Position numbers and translations under genes: made by a program. A model generated the notes under the pieces. That model did not search any database. It was not told the DNA's origin and saw only the letters and a list, made by a program, of their open reading frames with translations. A stretch of 64,000 nt of DNA from Liquidambar formosana (lineage: Eukaryota > Streptophyta > Magnoliopsida > Saxifragales > Altingiaceae): the NCBI GenBank assembly GCA_039720395.1, contig CM077831.1, positions 19,460,982 to 19,524,981 on the forward strand, in the 5' to 3' direction. Each line of letters begins with the position of its first letter. Position 1 is the stretch's first letter. Shown piece by piece: positions 49,012 to 60,255 of the stretch.

Positions 49012-52000
49012 CCTAGTCTGGACCTGCGCAATGCGTGGGTATCACAATTAAATAGATGCAAAGAGATTGGTTTTAAGCCTTAACCACTCACACCCAGTCT
49101 TATTGGCTTAAGGAAAAGATTAATTGGCTGCTAAGTTGAGTTTTTAAATTTTTCAAGAAGAAAAACATCTAAATTAGAAAATTGTCAGTTGAGTTAAGCA
49201 ACAAACATCTTTATGGATGGATGAGAGAATTTATGGGTGAAAATTTTGGTTGAAAAGAGCAGCCCCCTCTGAGAGGTGTTTTGAGTGGGGAAAAGGGAAG
49301 AGTGGTGGAAGAGGAGAGATGAGTTAAGTTTAAAATTTGAAACAGGGAGGGAAAGAGTCAAATTTAAAATTTGAAAGGGAGCAGAGAGATGGATGGGAGT
49401 GTAGAACCCAAGGTGTTAAAAGAAAAAAGAAAAAAGAAAAAGGAAAAACGAAAAATGAAAAACAGGTGTCAACCTGTGGTGAGTGAAGGGAATGAATTAT
49501 AGAATGCCACCTCATCACTCACTACTCCTCTATATAGTATAGTATAGATATTTGATAGGCAACAAAATATCCAATGCCATATTTTCTTTTGTTTTTCCCC
49601 ATTTTGCGAATCACATACCATAGACGTCTTGTATATGTCATCTTCATTTTAGTGTAATGATTTTGCATTCAGTTTTATGAAGGTGAGCTGTTGGCATTAA
49701 CTATCCTGTTGTACGTTTGATTTCTATGCATAGGAGATTGATGTAGAGAAAGCCTTCCATCTATATAGTATGGAGAATATTTTGTTATATAAGGAAAAGC
49801 AAAAGAATAAATGTGAAGAACTTCAAATGCCCAAAAAAGGTGAATGTCACTCGACATCTTGATATATTGAGTGTTAGGGGGACCTGAATAAATGTGTCCA
49901 TGTTGTTTTTAAATCTCCAAATTCTATTGATATATCAAGAAATAATACAAGGTATATGAACATAAAGAAAACCCTAATACAGAAAAAGACTAAACTCTCC
50001 TTAAGTTTTTACCATTGTATCTTAACAATGTTGACATCACAAATCGGCTTATTAGTCAATAAGCCAAGAGGGCAAACATGCTGCATTAGGGGGACATAGG
50101 ATTTCTCTCACCTTCTTCTGGTTCTCAGTGATTACAATATTCCCATTTTAGATTTGATTCATAGCAATATAGCATCAGTATTAGTAGCTCAATGGCTCCA
50201 TAATATAGGAATGGGTCTTAAATTTTAGAAAGTTTGGAGGCTTTTTTTCAATGTTTTGAGCAATATCTTTGGTGGAATCAATTTCTTTATTCATTTAAAA
50301 GTTTCTTCCCTATTTTAAGGTTCCATCAAGTGCCAAGGCTCTGTCTCTCTCTCCCTCTTCCTCTGGTGTGAGAGGCACTGGTTGGCATGGTAGGTGATCT
50401 TTGTTCCCATATCAGAAGCAGACCCATCTAGATGGAGATTCATAAGTAACTTGCTTACACAGTTACACTTCCTTGTATGGAGGCCTTTTCCCAAGGAATC
50501 TTGGGAGGAACAAAAACTGTGTTAGTATGGGTTGGCAAAGTAGAGAATATTCATACAGTGATGATGGGTAGGTCTTTCCAGTTATATACTATGCATATGT
50601 ATATTATGATGCCCCAAACTTTTTATTTTTGCTACCCTCCAAAGCTCATGAACATTTTTGGTTATATGAGATGGCTCTCAGACTCCTAATTTTTCACAAA
50701 GCCTCTCAACTAATTACTACGAACTTGATTTCAAATTGTACCTCCCGAATTCAAGTTTGAAGAAGCAAACTGCTTTCTTTTTATTTTTATAAATTTGATG
50801 ATTAGGGGTATCCTAAGTTTGACTCCCGCCAAGGTGTGAGCCTAGAGTAATCCCCTTGTGTCTCATGTGGGAGGCCCCATACTTGCACAGGCAACAATAG
50901 TTGCGAGGGGTCGAAATGATAATTTCTAGGAAGCACACCCAAATATTGATAGCTTAGGTTTTTCAGTTGTTTTGTCTTAACATTTGGTAAATATATCACT
51001 CTAGGTTTAGGCAATAAAACATAGGTACAAATGACATCTTATTTTACACTCCTTTAATTGTCATGAACATGACTCACCCCTCCCCCCCCCCCCCCCCACC
51101 CAAAAAAAAAAAAAAGGGAGAAAATTCAAGCTCTACCCCTGCATATTCCAATTTGAATCAATTTAAGTTGTTCCTACCTGAATTCTATATGCTCATTAGT
51201 GTGCCCTTTTTGCCACTTATATATGGGGCTTGTTATGTTTACATTTTATTAACAACTTTTATAGTTCGAATTTGTCCTTAAAGTCTTTTTAGAGTTTCTT
51301 CAGGTTTCATTGCCAAGTTTCAGGTTGAAAGGAAAAAAAAAAAAAAAAAAAACAGAAGAGTGAAAATTGGAAAATCAATTCATTTTTAAGCTTAATGGGT
51401 TCATAAGGATGATTTCTTTCTATATCTCTCCGACATTATTGATTGTGTCATGTTGAAAGTTACTTCATTTATGGTGTTTTGGTTATTTTAGGATATTACA
51501 ATGAAGATTATATCATTTTCACAACAAGGGCCTCGAGCAATTTGCATCTTATCTGCTACCGGAGCAATTTCAAATGTTACATTGCGACAACCTGATTCTT
51601 CTGGGGGTACTTTGACGTATGAGGTGTGGCACTTTAGCATTCCATCTTGTAATATATTTAATTTTTTTAATTATAAATTTTTGAGTTTTGTCTCATTGAG
51701 TGAAACTCTTAAAGGATGAATGAAAATGTTTTTTTAACTTAAAATAAAATATGATAAATCATGAATTGATTAGAGAGGAAGAAGAAGAGAAATTATTTGA
51801 TTTTGCCATTACAGCCTACATGCACAACACACAAAGCCTAAAGGGCTACATCTCTCTTATAGAATTGTTTTATTGAGTACATCTATACACCCATATATGT
51901 AGGATGAGAATGCATACAATTATGGAAACAAATATTAAAGTTATTTATAATCCAATCCCATATATATTTCTTAGAATAGTGATAGATCTTAATTATCCAT

Positions 52001-55000
52001 TTATGGTAAATTGTATAACTCATATCTTTAACACTCTTCCTCAAGTTGGTGCACAGAAATCTTGAATGAAGTGCCCAACTTGCCCAAATCAGATCTAAAA
52101 TTCAAAATGCGGAAAAGTTGTAGCTCTTACAGGAAGCAACATTTATTACTCACACTCTCCCCTTCAAGCTGAGGAATATATATCAACTTGCTACAAATAA
52201 AATTACTCCTATCATGACCCAAGCTTGGTCAATACAACAACAAAACAATAATAAGAGTTATTGTTTTTAATTAAAGATTTAACCAAAAAGTAGCTTGCCC
52301 AAGCATTGAGTTGCTGGTAGCCAGATAACAAATATTGAACAAAAGCTTGTTAATTCGGATCAAACGCAACTAGGGTTGGTGTAAAATGAAAAGAGCAACC
52401 AAATACATCAAGACTGGTTAAGCAACCAAACAAATTAGACTGTTTATGAACCAGCAACCAAAGAAATTAAAGCTGGTTGTGAACCAGGGCTAACCAGACA
52501 AAACAACCAGTATCAAATCCATAACCAAACAACCCCCTTCTCCTTTAAATAGAGACCCAACTTTCTCATTCAGCCAAACATGGTCTAGGGAGAGAAGAGC
52601 ATGAACAGTGCAGATGGGGAGCTCGATCGATGACGGCAAGTAGAAACCTTTAGGGAGATCGACTATGAGGTCTGTGATGGCCATGCGTTTGATCGGCGAC
52701 AAGAAGCTTGATCGGTTCTGATGAGTTCAACTATCGATGATGAGAACATTGACGAATGGTGATAACGTCGATGATGGATTCCGATGATAAAATCTCCATG
52801 TAAATGGAAATAAGCAATAATTCAAAAGCTACCAACGGAAATTGTGGTTTTAAACCATTCTAAAATCACGAGCACAAGTTATGATTGCCATCAATGATGA
52901 TAATGATGGATTCTGACCTTTTTTATAATGATAATGAAATCTAACCTTTTGTGATGACAAGAAGCTCGTTCGACAAAGAGGTTGATTATAAATCGATAGT
53001 GAAATATAACGGCTTGATACGATCAAGACACTCTGATACCATGTAAAATAAAATAAAATATGGTAAATCATGAAGAAATTAGGGAGGAAAACAAGCAATT
53101 GGCCCATTAAAATGTTGCTAGTCCACGGCAGCATGTGTCAGGCCTCATCACCACATTACAATTAAGTCTTCTAAATTAAATTCAAAATTCAAACCGATGC
53201 CACAAAAAGGGGGGGGGGGGGTAAAATATCTTCCTAGTTGGAAAGTCCCTTGTAATAAGGTATTCAAATTTGGGATACTAAATTAAAGACCCCCATATTT
53301 GACTACAAATAGAGGCATCTACTCCATGAAAGGGGATCTTCACAGAGGACAAGCCAACACTTTGCAGGAGTTCTTTTACCTTCAAGCAATAGAAGAATCA
53401 TCAAGCACCACGCACAATTGTTGATTCTTATACCTTCAAGCCGAAGAACAACCTCCTACAAGGAGAAGACTTGTAAAATCTTCCTTTTATTTTCTAGAAG
53501 AATCAAGGGTTCATAGAAAAACCACCCACCGGTTTATTTTATATCGAGATTCAATGATCCTTGATTAAACTACTGATTCAATCTTTGCAAATTAAGCAGA
53601 TCAAGAAGTTTCAAAGTCATGTTCAAGAACACATGTGCAATGCTGTTTTGATTAAGACCACAAAATAGGAGATCGATGTAGTTTGCAAAGAAATTATTCT
53701 CATTAACAAAAAGTGAGAGATTACAAGCATATTTATAGTGTCTAACCCTAATATTATAAAAAGACTAACTACCCTCAGTAATAAATTATTTTTACAATAA
53801 TTACATCTCACAACCCCCCCTCCCTTGCAAATTCATGATATGAGCTTGGAGAACATCAAGAGTTTATCAAGAGGGAACCAAAAACGAGTAGAAGTATGAG
53901 TCTTCGTAAAGAAATCTGCAAGTTGAAAGCTTGGAGAGACAAATGGCAAATGGATGGTGCCTATCTGAAGATGCTGACGAACAAAGTGATAATCAATCTC
54001 AATGTGTTTTAGAATATCTCTAACCCTTACCCTTTTTTTTACTCAGATTTGAGTATAAAAAAAAAAAGGTATTCCCCATATTTGATATGGAGCTATCCAA
54101 CCCTACAATCAAATTTTGACACAAATCTTTTTTAAAAATTCCCAACTTATCCCACATCACATTTCACTCTCCTCTCTATCTCTCATCTCTCTATCCATTT
54201 GCAGCAGAATCACTCTCCTCTCTCTTGTGTCTCTCTCATCTCTCTCTCTATTACTATTGAGTTTTGCCACTCTCCTTCTCGTTTCTCTCATCTCATATCT
54301 CACTCACCCTCGTCACTCTCTCTCGTCTCTTTCTCACTCACTCTTCTCTCCTTTTGTTTGCAAACCCTAGAATTCCAACTAGAATCACACCATTATCGCC
54401 GGCAAACCCAACAAAGCTCCGGTATCTTTAAAGACAAATAGGGAAAGAGAAAAGAAGGAGAAAGGAACATTTTCCATCCAATAACATCGAGAAAGAGAGA
54501 GAAAAGAGTCTCCAAAGATATATCTAGTGAGTTTCCGGCCAAATATAGCTGTTGAAACTTCTGACCGATTTGCCCCTCATATTTGAGTATGGTTTTGATG
54601 TCCCCGAGATTTGAGGAAAAATCTGAGTATCCCTAGATTTGATATGGCTTTGAGTAAGGCTGGAGATGCTCTTATGCACTCATGAAACACAAAGTTATGG
54701 GTAATTTGAATAGCATTCTTATTGTCATAGTTGGAGATGAGATCAACACCCAAATCAGATAGAAGCTAACGAAGCCAAACAATCTTAGTAATCTTCAGCA
54801 ATAGAATGAGCAACTGCTGGCTGATTCTTACTTTTTCATATATGTTACACACACACACACACATATAAATGAGACAATATATGATGGGGCACCTCCCTAT
54901 CAAAATTGATGGTGCAATGCCATTTTATATACAAATGATGGAACAAAATATCAATCAAGACCATTGAAATAGATATGACCACATTAGACTTTATAGATTT

Positions 55001-57673
55001 CAAATTTTATATGAATTAATGATGCAAAACGTTATATATCTTTACTTTTATTTGATTGGGCAAAATGTCTACGTGTTTGAGAAAAAATAATAAATGAAAC
55101 CTATTTTTTGTATGAAAAGATTTTTCAACTCAATTTTCTTCTTTGTTACTACCTATATAAGATGTCCTCAATCTACTGAAAGATTTAAAGTGGTACTTAG
55201 ACCCACCATTTTGCATGTAAAATGGTATTGCCCTATCACTTTTGATGAGTCACTATCCTATCATAGATTTTCTCTAAATAAATATATACAGTCCTTTTCT
55301 TATATAGACGGTTTAACCTAAATAACATGAGGGCAACAAGTTAGGGTTTGTACCCCATGCATGGATGAGTGGTATTTTCAATGTGATTATATGGAATATT
55401 TACACATTTACATATAATGACAAACCCTAATGCATGGGTGAGTTGTATTTTCAATGTGAATATATTGAATATTTACACCTTTATATATAATGAGGATACA
55501 ATTTGAAATGGCCCATGTGTAACGCACGTATGCACCATCTATTATAGACTTATGGTAAGTGATTCCTAAAATATTAAGTCATGGCCTACCTTCCTTCTCA
55601 GGATTCCAACTTCGTTAAAAGCGTGATTATCTCGAGAGAGAATCATGTTTCTTACAAGATTCTAATTGAGAAGTGCGAAATCGTGGTTTTGAAGTGGGAT
55701 TGGCACCCTTGGTGGAAGGCATAGAAGCACGAGGCGGGGGTGGGGAACATAGAATAGTCAAAGGTTTGGGGCGTGTAGGAAGCATCTGTGGAAAATATAT
55801 CTATATATATATATATATATATAGTGTTACCTCAATATGATAATTTGTGGGATGAAATTGTAGAAAAAGGTGCAAAAAAAGTTTTCTTTTGAGAAGCCAC
55901 ACTAATGTGAAGAAAGTGAACATGTTTTTACCTTTTTCTTTTCTTTTTTCTTTTCTTGAGGAAAATAATTGAGTATTTAACTAAGCATTGATTTGATATG
56001 ATTTAATAGGTTTTCTATTATTATTAGAAACATTTTTCACTTTGGTTAAAGTTGAGAAGAGTTTAGCTTTGGGGTGGAGGGGTCATGCCTTCTCCCTTCC
56101 ATCACAAGGTTCTGTCTTACTTAGAATCGAGCTTCTTAGAAGGTTCTGACTTGGGAGTGCGGAACCGTGGTTCTGAAGCGGGAGTGGCACCCTTGATAGA
56201 AGGTTCTTGCTTCTAAGGTGGAAGGTTCCTACTTCTAAGAGATATACTAATAGTGTTTTAGTGTATCTTGTTCACATTAATATAATAGTTATGGAAAATC
56301 CTCATAAACCCATGAATTGGTGTGATTGTATGAATTAGGGTGTGAAGTAGCATCTATTGCATGGATACGGACACAGGACATAAATTTCACATAATATAAA
56401 TAAGCCAATATAGGTAATTCTCAAATGAAAAGACATTAATATGATATTATATGTGTGTGCATGTGTGCTACTCCTCCTTTAATCAAAATACTTATTTAAT
56501 CATACCTTGAGAATGGCCCAACTTTAAGATTGATTTATAAAATCCCTTATTATATTTTTTTTCTTTACTTCTATACTATATTGATTTGTATGTAGGAAAA
56601 CAGACTTCTTGACAACTCCATTACATGTTTGACTTATGTTGGACTTTGGTCTAAGATTAAAATTTTAATTTTAATTGTGGAGACTTCTATAGCATGTCTC
56701 TCAGCATGTTTGAGCCATGTCTGTTAAGTTTCTAACCTAAAAAGCCTTGTGGTTAGGCGGAGGGGCCCAAATAGATATATAAAGCAATATCAAAGTATTT
56801 AGGCGATGTGGGATGCGGGATTAACAAAAGAAGAATGAACTTGTCGTGTAGACAATGCCGACGGGCTCACTAATGAAACATGTCGTAGAACAACAAGCTT
56901 TGATACCATGTTTAGTTTCTAACCTAAAGACCTAAGCTATTAGGTGGAGGGTCCAAACATGTATATGAAGTCATATCAAACTCAATGTGAGGTGTGGGAC
57001 TTCCCAACACTCCCCTCACGTGTAGGCTTAATAAGAATAGGCCTATCACATGAACAAAAAGGATGGACTCACGAACAGAATAGGCTCAAGAACAAGAAGT
57101 TTTGATACCATGTTAAGTGTGCGACCTAAAAGCTAAGCTGTTAGGTGGAGGGGCCTAAACAGGTAAATAAAGCAATATCAAGGTCTATATTTGGATGATG
57201 TGGGATGTGGGAGTTCCCAACAATGTCCTTGTTTGTCGTCTTCTTTTTTCATAGAGAACTATCATGTTTTTGTATAGATTAGGGTTTTCTTGAGGCTAGT
57301 TGTTAATATTTTGTCCCCACTTTATTACAAAGCTTGAGCTTTTTAGGTTTGAGTTTTAGTTTATGAGGGTTGGATTATATTTAGGACTATAATTTGGAGG
57401 AGTTTTGTTTTTTTTTTTTTTTAATTATTAATTTTTTATTTTCTCTTGGAAATATGTGTGAAGATTTGCTATCTAGACGAATTCTTGTTTTAGGTCTTCT
57501 AAAAGTCTTGGAGTATTTGTAAGTCTTCAGATTCAAACCCCTAATGTTTAAGATTCAAACCCATAACTTATGATACAGGGGCTTTGGCATTTTTAGGTCT
57601 ACCTTATTAAGTTGGGACTTTTGTAGTAGTTACTATTGCATTTGTTGTAACCCTCTGGTGGATTTCCAAGAAC

Positions 57674-57710
<37 letters not shown>

Positions 57711-59470
57711 CTCTCCTTTTCTTTTCTCCAAATAACAGGTTCTTTTTTCCCTCCTTCAGTGCTTGAGCCCCATCATTCAACCTTAATCATACTCGAATTG
57801 AATATTCGTTACTCCTGCTCTTTCCTCCATTGGTTAGGGTAGTACAATAACTTATTTTGGGAATTTCATATATCCAGTTTGGAATCAGAGAATTAGAACA
57901 CATTTCTGGAGAAAACATAGAAAGTTTCGAAGAAGAAAATGTTTTCCTTCTTAAGAGAAATTAGAGAAGCTCTATACCCATGTAGATTGACCAATTCTTT
58001 TGATGGCTAAAGAAACTGTTATTGCAAGTTTGTATATGAGGGTTCTTTTGCCATCAGAAACACGTGGACAAGCTTCCAACAGCATGCATGGAGTTTATGT
58101 AATCTTGATTCAGCATCTGTGTTGTTACCTGCAGTCTTTACATCAGAAACCAGTTTAGAATCTGTCAGGCTAACATCTTAGGTTCTTATGCATCCCTTTT
58201 CTTCAAATAAGAAACTGTACTCTGGTGATCCATTCTGCTAGTTTGGTTTTCAAGGTGGCCAGTTACGAGAGTTCCTAACTATAGGGATTCCAAATCTCAT
58301 AATGGTGATCAAAAAATTCCTCATAGCTAGTGAACATGAAACTTCTAAGGGGGATCAAGTAAAGATCAAGGTGGGCATGTAACTTACAATTCCCATGCTG
58401 CAGGTGATGTTTATTCATCAATTGATACTCGAATCTGCAATGTGCTACAATGCTTTGCTTGTAATGAGATATGATCATCAACTTTTGCTTGCGCTCTATG
58501 ATTTTTAGATTAAATTATGAAAGCAAATGACTTTTGACAGTGAGTTCTCCTGAATATTTGAAAATATTTTCTTGGTGCACTAGGTTGTGATATTGTTTGA
58601 TTTTCTCTGATAAAGCATAATTTCTTTGTTCTTCTTATAGGGTCGCTTTGAAATACTTTCCTTGACTGGTACATTCACACCTACTGAGAGTGGAGGAACG
58701 AGGAGCAGAGCAGGTGGGATGACCATCTCTTTGGCAAGCCCAGATGGTCGTATTGTTGGGGGATGCGTTGCTGGACTTTTGATAGCTGCTAGTCCTGTGC
58801 AGGTAAGCTCTTTTTCTTGTTCCTTCCAGAAGAAAAAGAAAAAATTGGTCTACGGCTCTACGCTCAACATTGCACCTTTTGCCAGCTCATGTGACATAAG
58901 ACCTGTTTTGAAAGGAAAAAAAATTGGTTTGGACTACCCACTTCGACCTGGACTTAAATGCTGGAAACCAAAGAAGCCATTTATCTTCTTCTTTTTTGGT
59001 TAAGAGAAGCCATTTCACTTATCCAAAAGAAATTAGTACATGTCCTTACTAATCAACCATGAGGGATCAAACTACTGTCATCTTTTGTTGGGCCATTTAT
59101 TCCATGATTTCCCAAACAGCTCCTCTGTGACAAGGATTACAAATTCCCTACTTGGTATAATTCCCTAATTTTTTTTGGATGTCAGGTTGTGGTGGGAAGT
59201 TTTCTGCCAGGCAACCACCAGGAGCAGAAACCAAAGAAGAATAAAACTGAGTCGATACCAGCCACTGCTACAGCTGCTGCAGTGCCTACTTATAATGCAG
59301 AAAATCAGGACAGTGTAAGTGGACATTGGCAGCACAGTTCTAACCTGCCAAAGCAAAACCATCTTCCTTCATCATCAACTTTCCAAAGAGATAACTGGGC
59401 CACCATGCATTCTGTACAGGATCCGAAGAAGACCGCAACAGACATCAACATATCTTTGCCTGGAGGTTAA
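38239..59470 (+). CDS. AHL: AT-hook motif nuclear-localized (AHL) protein with PPC/DUF296 domain
   Basis: Nuclear DNA-binding protein of AT-rich chromatin, expected to act as PPC-domain oligomers with partner transcription factors. Five coding exons: 38239-38575, 48462-48529, 51492-51623, 58641-58802, 59186-59470; the total is 984 bp and 327 residues, all phases agree and all introns are GT-AG. Residues 52-62 form a full AT hook (KKKRGRPRKYG). Residues 89-99 hold a second core RGRGRP followed by VVFENKQQ. The PPC domain covers about 116-243 with ANFMPHVIMV, SFSQQGPRAICILS, ISNVTLRQPDSSGGTLTYE and the family signature GRFEIL. The tail is polar and ends DINISLPGG. Two hooks plus PPC fit the type II AHL class. 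The ATG at 38239 is the first useful start. Introns 1, 2 and 3 (9.9, 3.0 and 7.0 kb) are packed with transposons. Exon 3 ends at a weaker donor (GTGTGG). Confidence 0.95.
39277..39390. mobile_element. Short relative of the hAT-like element
   Basis: GCATGGACACAGACATAGGA on the left and GTGTGTGTCCATGCGTGCC on the right form an inverted pair about 114 bp apart. The words match the ends of the elements at 26597 and 40010. No clear target duplication. A decayed or minimal copy in AHL intron 1. Confidence 0.5.
39600..41038 (+). mobile_element. Gypsy-type LTR with primer-binding site, split by an hAT element
   Basis: TGGCACGCCCGATGGGA at 41021-41037 is a typical plant gypsy-type primer-binding site. 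It lies just right of an LTR-like block that ends near 41011 and has a TATA box CTCTATAAATAG at about 40699-40710. The LTR's left part runs from about 39600 to 40007 and continues after the nested element at 40631. The interior to the right is lost within about 100 bp and no partner LTR was seen, so this is a truncated copy. The left boundary is approximate. Confidence 0.65.
40010..40630. mobile_element. hAT-like element nested in the gypsy-type LTR
   Basis: TATGAAGCATGGATACGGAT at the left end and GTATCCGTGCTTCATA at the right end are inverted. The flanks GGTTAGCT (40000-40007) and GGTTAGTC (40631-40638) match at 6 of 8, roughly as for hAT, though two bases remain unexplained at the left edge. 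About 621 bp, without transposase. Same family as 26597-27173. Confidence 0.7.
41553..42162 (+). repeat. LTR-like repeat followed by an initiator-Met PBS-like site
   Basis: Starts TGTTGGAATTTCTCTC and ends CTCAAAGCCAACA. AGTGGTATTAG follows at 42163, close to the TGGTATCAG primer-binding site. About 610 bp. Its part 41640-42130 is similar to 44711-45205, so these may be the two LTRs of one decayed element. Short frames inside (41748-42038) are not gene-like. Confidence 0.6.
42688..43997. mobile_element. CGATAT-rich TIR element with GAA repeats
   Basis: GGGACTTAAAAATCGCAATA on the left (about 42690) and, inverted, AGGACTTTAATATCGATATC at the right end (about 43995) are terminal repeats. The subterminal regions are dense in CGATAT/TATCG words on both sides (42700-42910, 43895-43990). 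(TA)n tracts flank both ends. The centre (42966-43205) holds three GAA/GAG blocks separated by a repeated GAGGTCGACATACCTCGTACAG-type spacer. No transposase. Frames through the repeats are not proteins. Superfamily unknown. Confidence 0.65.
42966..43205 (+). repeat. Three (GAA)n/(GAG)n blocks with duplicated spacer
   Basis: Blocks at about 42966-43023, 43061-43114 and 43151-43202. GGTCGACATACCTCGTACAG occurs after the second and third blocks, showing duplication of a block plus spacer. Confidence 0.9.
44277..44715 (+). mobile_element. TRIM, copy 2, with perfect TSD
   Basis: LTRs 44282-44403 and 44597-44710 (TGTTGGAAAG.. to ..CTTAACG/CTTAACA), PBS TGGTATCACAATCC at 44404, and purine tract GCATGTGAGGGGGAG at 44582-44596. 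The target duplication TATAT stands at 44277-44281 and 44711-44715. It is inserted next to or within the left part of the LTR-like repeat 44711-45205. Confidence 0.9.
44711..45205 (+). repeat. Second copy of the LTR-like repeat of 41553-42162
   Basis: Shares the order TTATTGTGGG, TCCAACAAGGAA/TTCAACAAGGAA, GGGGATTAGTAGTA, GGGTTT..CTC, AGTGGGCTTTCG, TGACTCTTAC, TTTAGGAAAAA and ATTGATTGTCTT with 41640-42130. Strongly diverged; its first part appears cut off by the TRIM. Confidence 0.6.
46263..46617. mobile_element. hAT-type MITE with perfect 8-bp TSD
   Basis: Element 46271-46609 (339 bp) starts TAGGGCTGTAAATGTGC and ends GGCTCATCTTACAACCCTA (inverted). The flanks GCCCTAAA at 46263-46270 and 46610-46617 are identical. 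The interior has many GAGCTCA/GAGCC words typical of this widespread plant MITE type. It lies in AHL intron 1, after a CT microsatellite. Confidence 0.88.
47351..47430 (+). repeat. 40-bp tandem duplication
   Basis: CCACAAAAGCTGCTG(C/T)TGTGG and the 20 bases after it occur twice in direct succession (47351, 47391) with a single difference. Confidence 0.95.
47518..48405 (+). repeat. Threefold tandem repeat of about 295 bp in AHL intron 1
   Basis: ATTAAAGTCTTTTATAGG starts units at 47521, 47818 and 48112 (periods 297 and 294). The units are nearly identical over their whole length; unit 3 diverges slightly after 48345. The array ends 57 bp before AHL exon 2 (48462), so it sits close to the 3' splice site. 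It has no coding capacity. Confidence 0.95.
49013..49548 (-). mobile_element. Small Helitron-like element
   Basis: On the minus strand it starts TCTATACTATACTATATAG (after A) at 49548. It ends with an imperfect GC-rich hairpin (CCCACGCATTGCGCAGG) and CTAG at 49013. About 536 bp. The base after CTAG is G rather than the usual T. It follows a (CA)n(TA)n tract in AHL intron 2. No helicase. Confidence 0.7.
51737..53095 (-). mobile_element. Truncated Copia-like LTR element, minus strand
   Basis: Read on the minus strand, ..TTTTATTTTACA is followed by TGGTATCAGAGTG (complement of 53029-53041), an initiator-Met primer site. The LTR copy at 51737-52033 ends ..CTTTAACA, next to CTCTTCCTCAAGTTGG, which is the usual polypurine-tract side of such elements. 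The right LTR matches for only about 50 bp before the sequence changes. The 1-kb interior shows no polymerase motifs. Confidence 0.65.
53620..53812 (-). repeat. 3' LTR of a Copia remnant, minus strand
   Basis: On the minus strand it starts TGTGAGATGTAATTATTG and ends GTGTTCTTGAACA, 193 bp. It directly follows a G-rich polypurine tract (complement of 53813-53827). It belongs with the RNase H remnant to its right. Confidence 0.75.
53828..54830 (-). pseudogene. Copia polyprotein C-terminus (RNase H), interrupted
   Basis: The complement of about 53860-54008 reads KHIEIDYHFVRQ and, later, PSFQLADFFTKTHTSTRF, the conserved end of Ty1/copia RNase H. The upstream part, right of the inserted Tourist MITE (54675-54830), gives DNKNAIQITHNFVFHE. 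Stops and the insertion make it non-functional. The order RNase H, purine tract, LTR (53620-53812) on the minus strand is as expected. Confidence 0.85.
54009..54674. mobile_element. Tourist/PIF-like element inserted in the Copia RNase H
   Basis: The element (54012-54671) has inverted ends GAATATCTCTAACCCTTAC and (complement) GAGCATCTCCAGCCTTAC. A TTA triplet stands on each side (54009-54011, 54672-54674), the PIF/Harbinger target. The interior is CT-rich (54160-54370) with no transposase. Confidence 0.75.
54860..55310. mobile_element. Long-TIR element, second copy of the 34290-34890 family
   Basis: Left arm CCTATCAAAATTGATGGTGC..CCATTTTATATACAAATGATGG pairs in inverted order with CCACCATTTTGCATGTAAAATGG..CTATCACTTTTGATGAG on the right. 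Arms of about 100 bp, a centre of about 230 bp, no coding capacity. Boundaries approximate. Confidence 0.6.
55358..55495 (+). repeat. 73-bp tandem duplication
   Basis: TGCATGGATGAG at 55358 and TGCATGGGTGAG at 55431 start two units that share GTATTTTCAATGTGA and GAATATTTACAC. No gene. Confidence 0.85.
56717..57227 (-). mobile_element. Tandem three-LTR TRIM with perfect TSD
   Basis: Three LTR copies lie in reverse orientation: about 56722-56825, 56909-57010 and 57111-57222. Each of the two interiors carries the complement of the TGGTATCA primer site (TGATACCA at 56901-56908 and 57103-57110). The purine tract complement CTCCCCTCACG follows the middle LTR. The left LTR/interior junction has a small deletion. 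ATGTC flanks the whole array (56717-56721 and 57223-57227). Confidence 0.9.
57679..57714. repeat. (CT)n microsatellite
   Basis: About 17 CT units with one CG interruption, 0.9 kb before AHL exon 4. Confidence 0.95.
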
Positions 59471-60218
59471 TCTGATGAGCCCTTCTGATTGCACATTTTG
59501 AGGTTTCTCACTGACTACATTGAAACCTGAGCTTGGCTTCTCTAGGAAATTCTTAGTCTTGCTTCTAATATCTGAATTTCCTTGCAACTTATTGACAGTT
59601 AATATAGGATGAACTTGGGTAACAGCTTCTCAAATACCTAAAGGTTTTTACTTTTTCTTATCCAGCTGGACATCTGATTTATAGGCTAATTATGTAGGTT
59701 TTGGTTGCTGTTATTTTTCTGGTCTTTGCATGTAAAGACACCTGGTTTGCTTGTTTTATGAAACTTTCCATATAGCATATTCAACCTGATTTTGTTGCCG
59801 ATAATGGTGAATGATTATCAAATCATTTGCCAAATTTTGAATTATTGCCATATGAATCGAAAATGGCAACATATATATTTCAATTCTTTCTCCCTTTCTG
59901 AATGCATCCCATTTCTTTCTTTCCCAGTTTGTTCCCTTTTTTTTTGTTTTTAGTGGTGACAATTGGCTTCTTTATTATGACTTTTCATTATTAATTTGGG
60001 AACTCCAAATTAGAACCAGCATGGAATGACCCCTTTCTCTGAAATTGTCACAACTGAACACTATCCTAGTTGGGTATTATATATAAACTTTTCTGCATCA
60101 TTGGTTTTCCTGGGATAAGTTACCTCCTTGAGTCCCCAGAGTAGAAGGAAATTAACCTATAATCATCACCAGCTACAGGTACAATAATCCCTTCCTACTT
60201 CTTTTTTTTTTTTTTTTT

Positions 60219-60255
<37 letters not shown>

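Noticed and set aside
50800..50930. Possible tRNA-derived SINE (GTTTGACTCCC resembles a B box)
   Set aside because: No A box at the right distance, no tail and no target duplication were found.
54116..54441. Ser/Leu-rich frames
   Set aside because: CT-rich interior of a Tourist-like element; no conserved protein.
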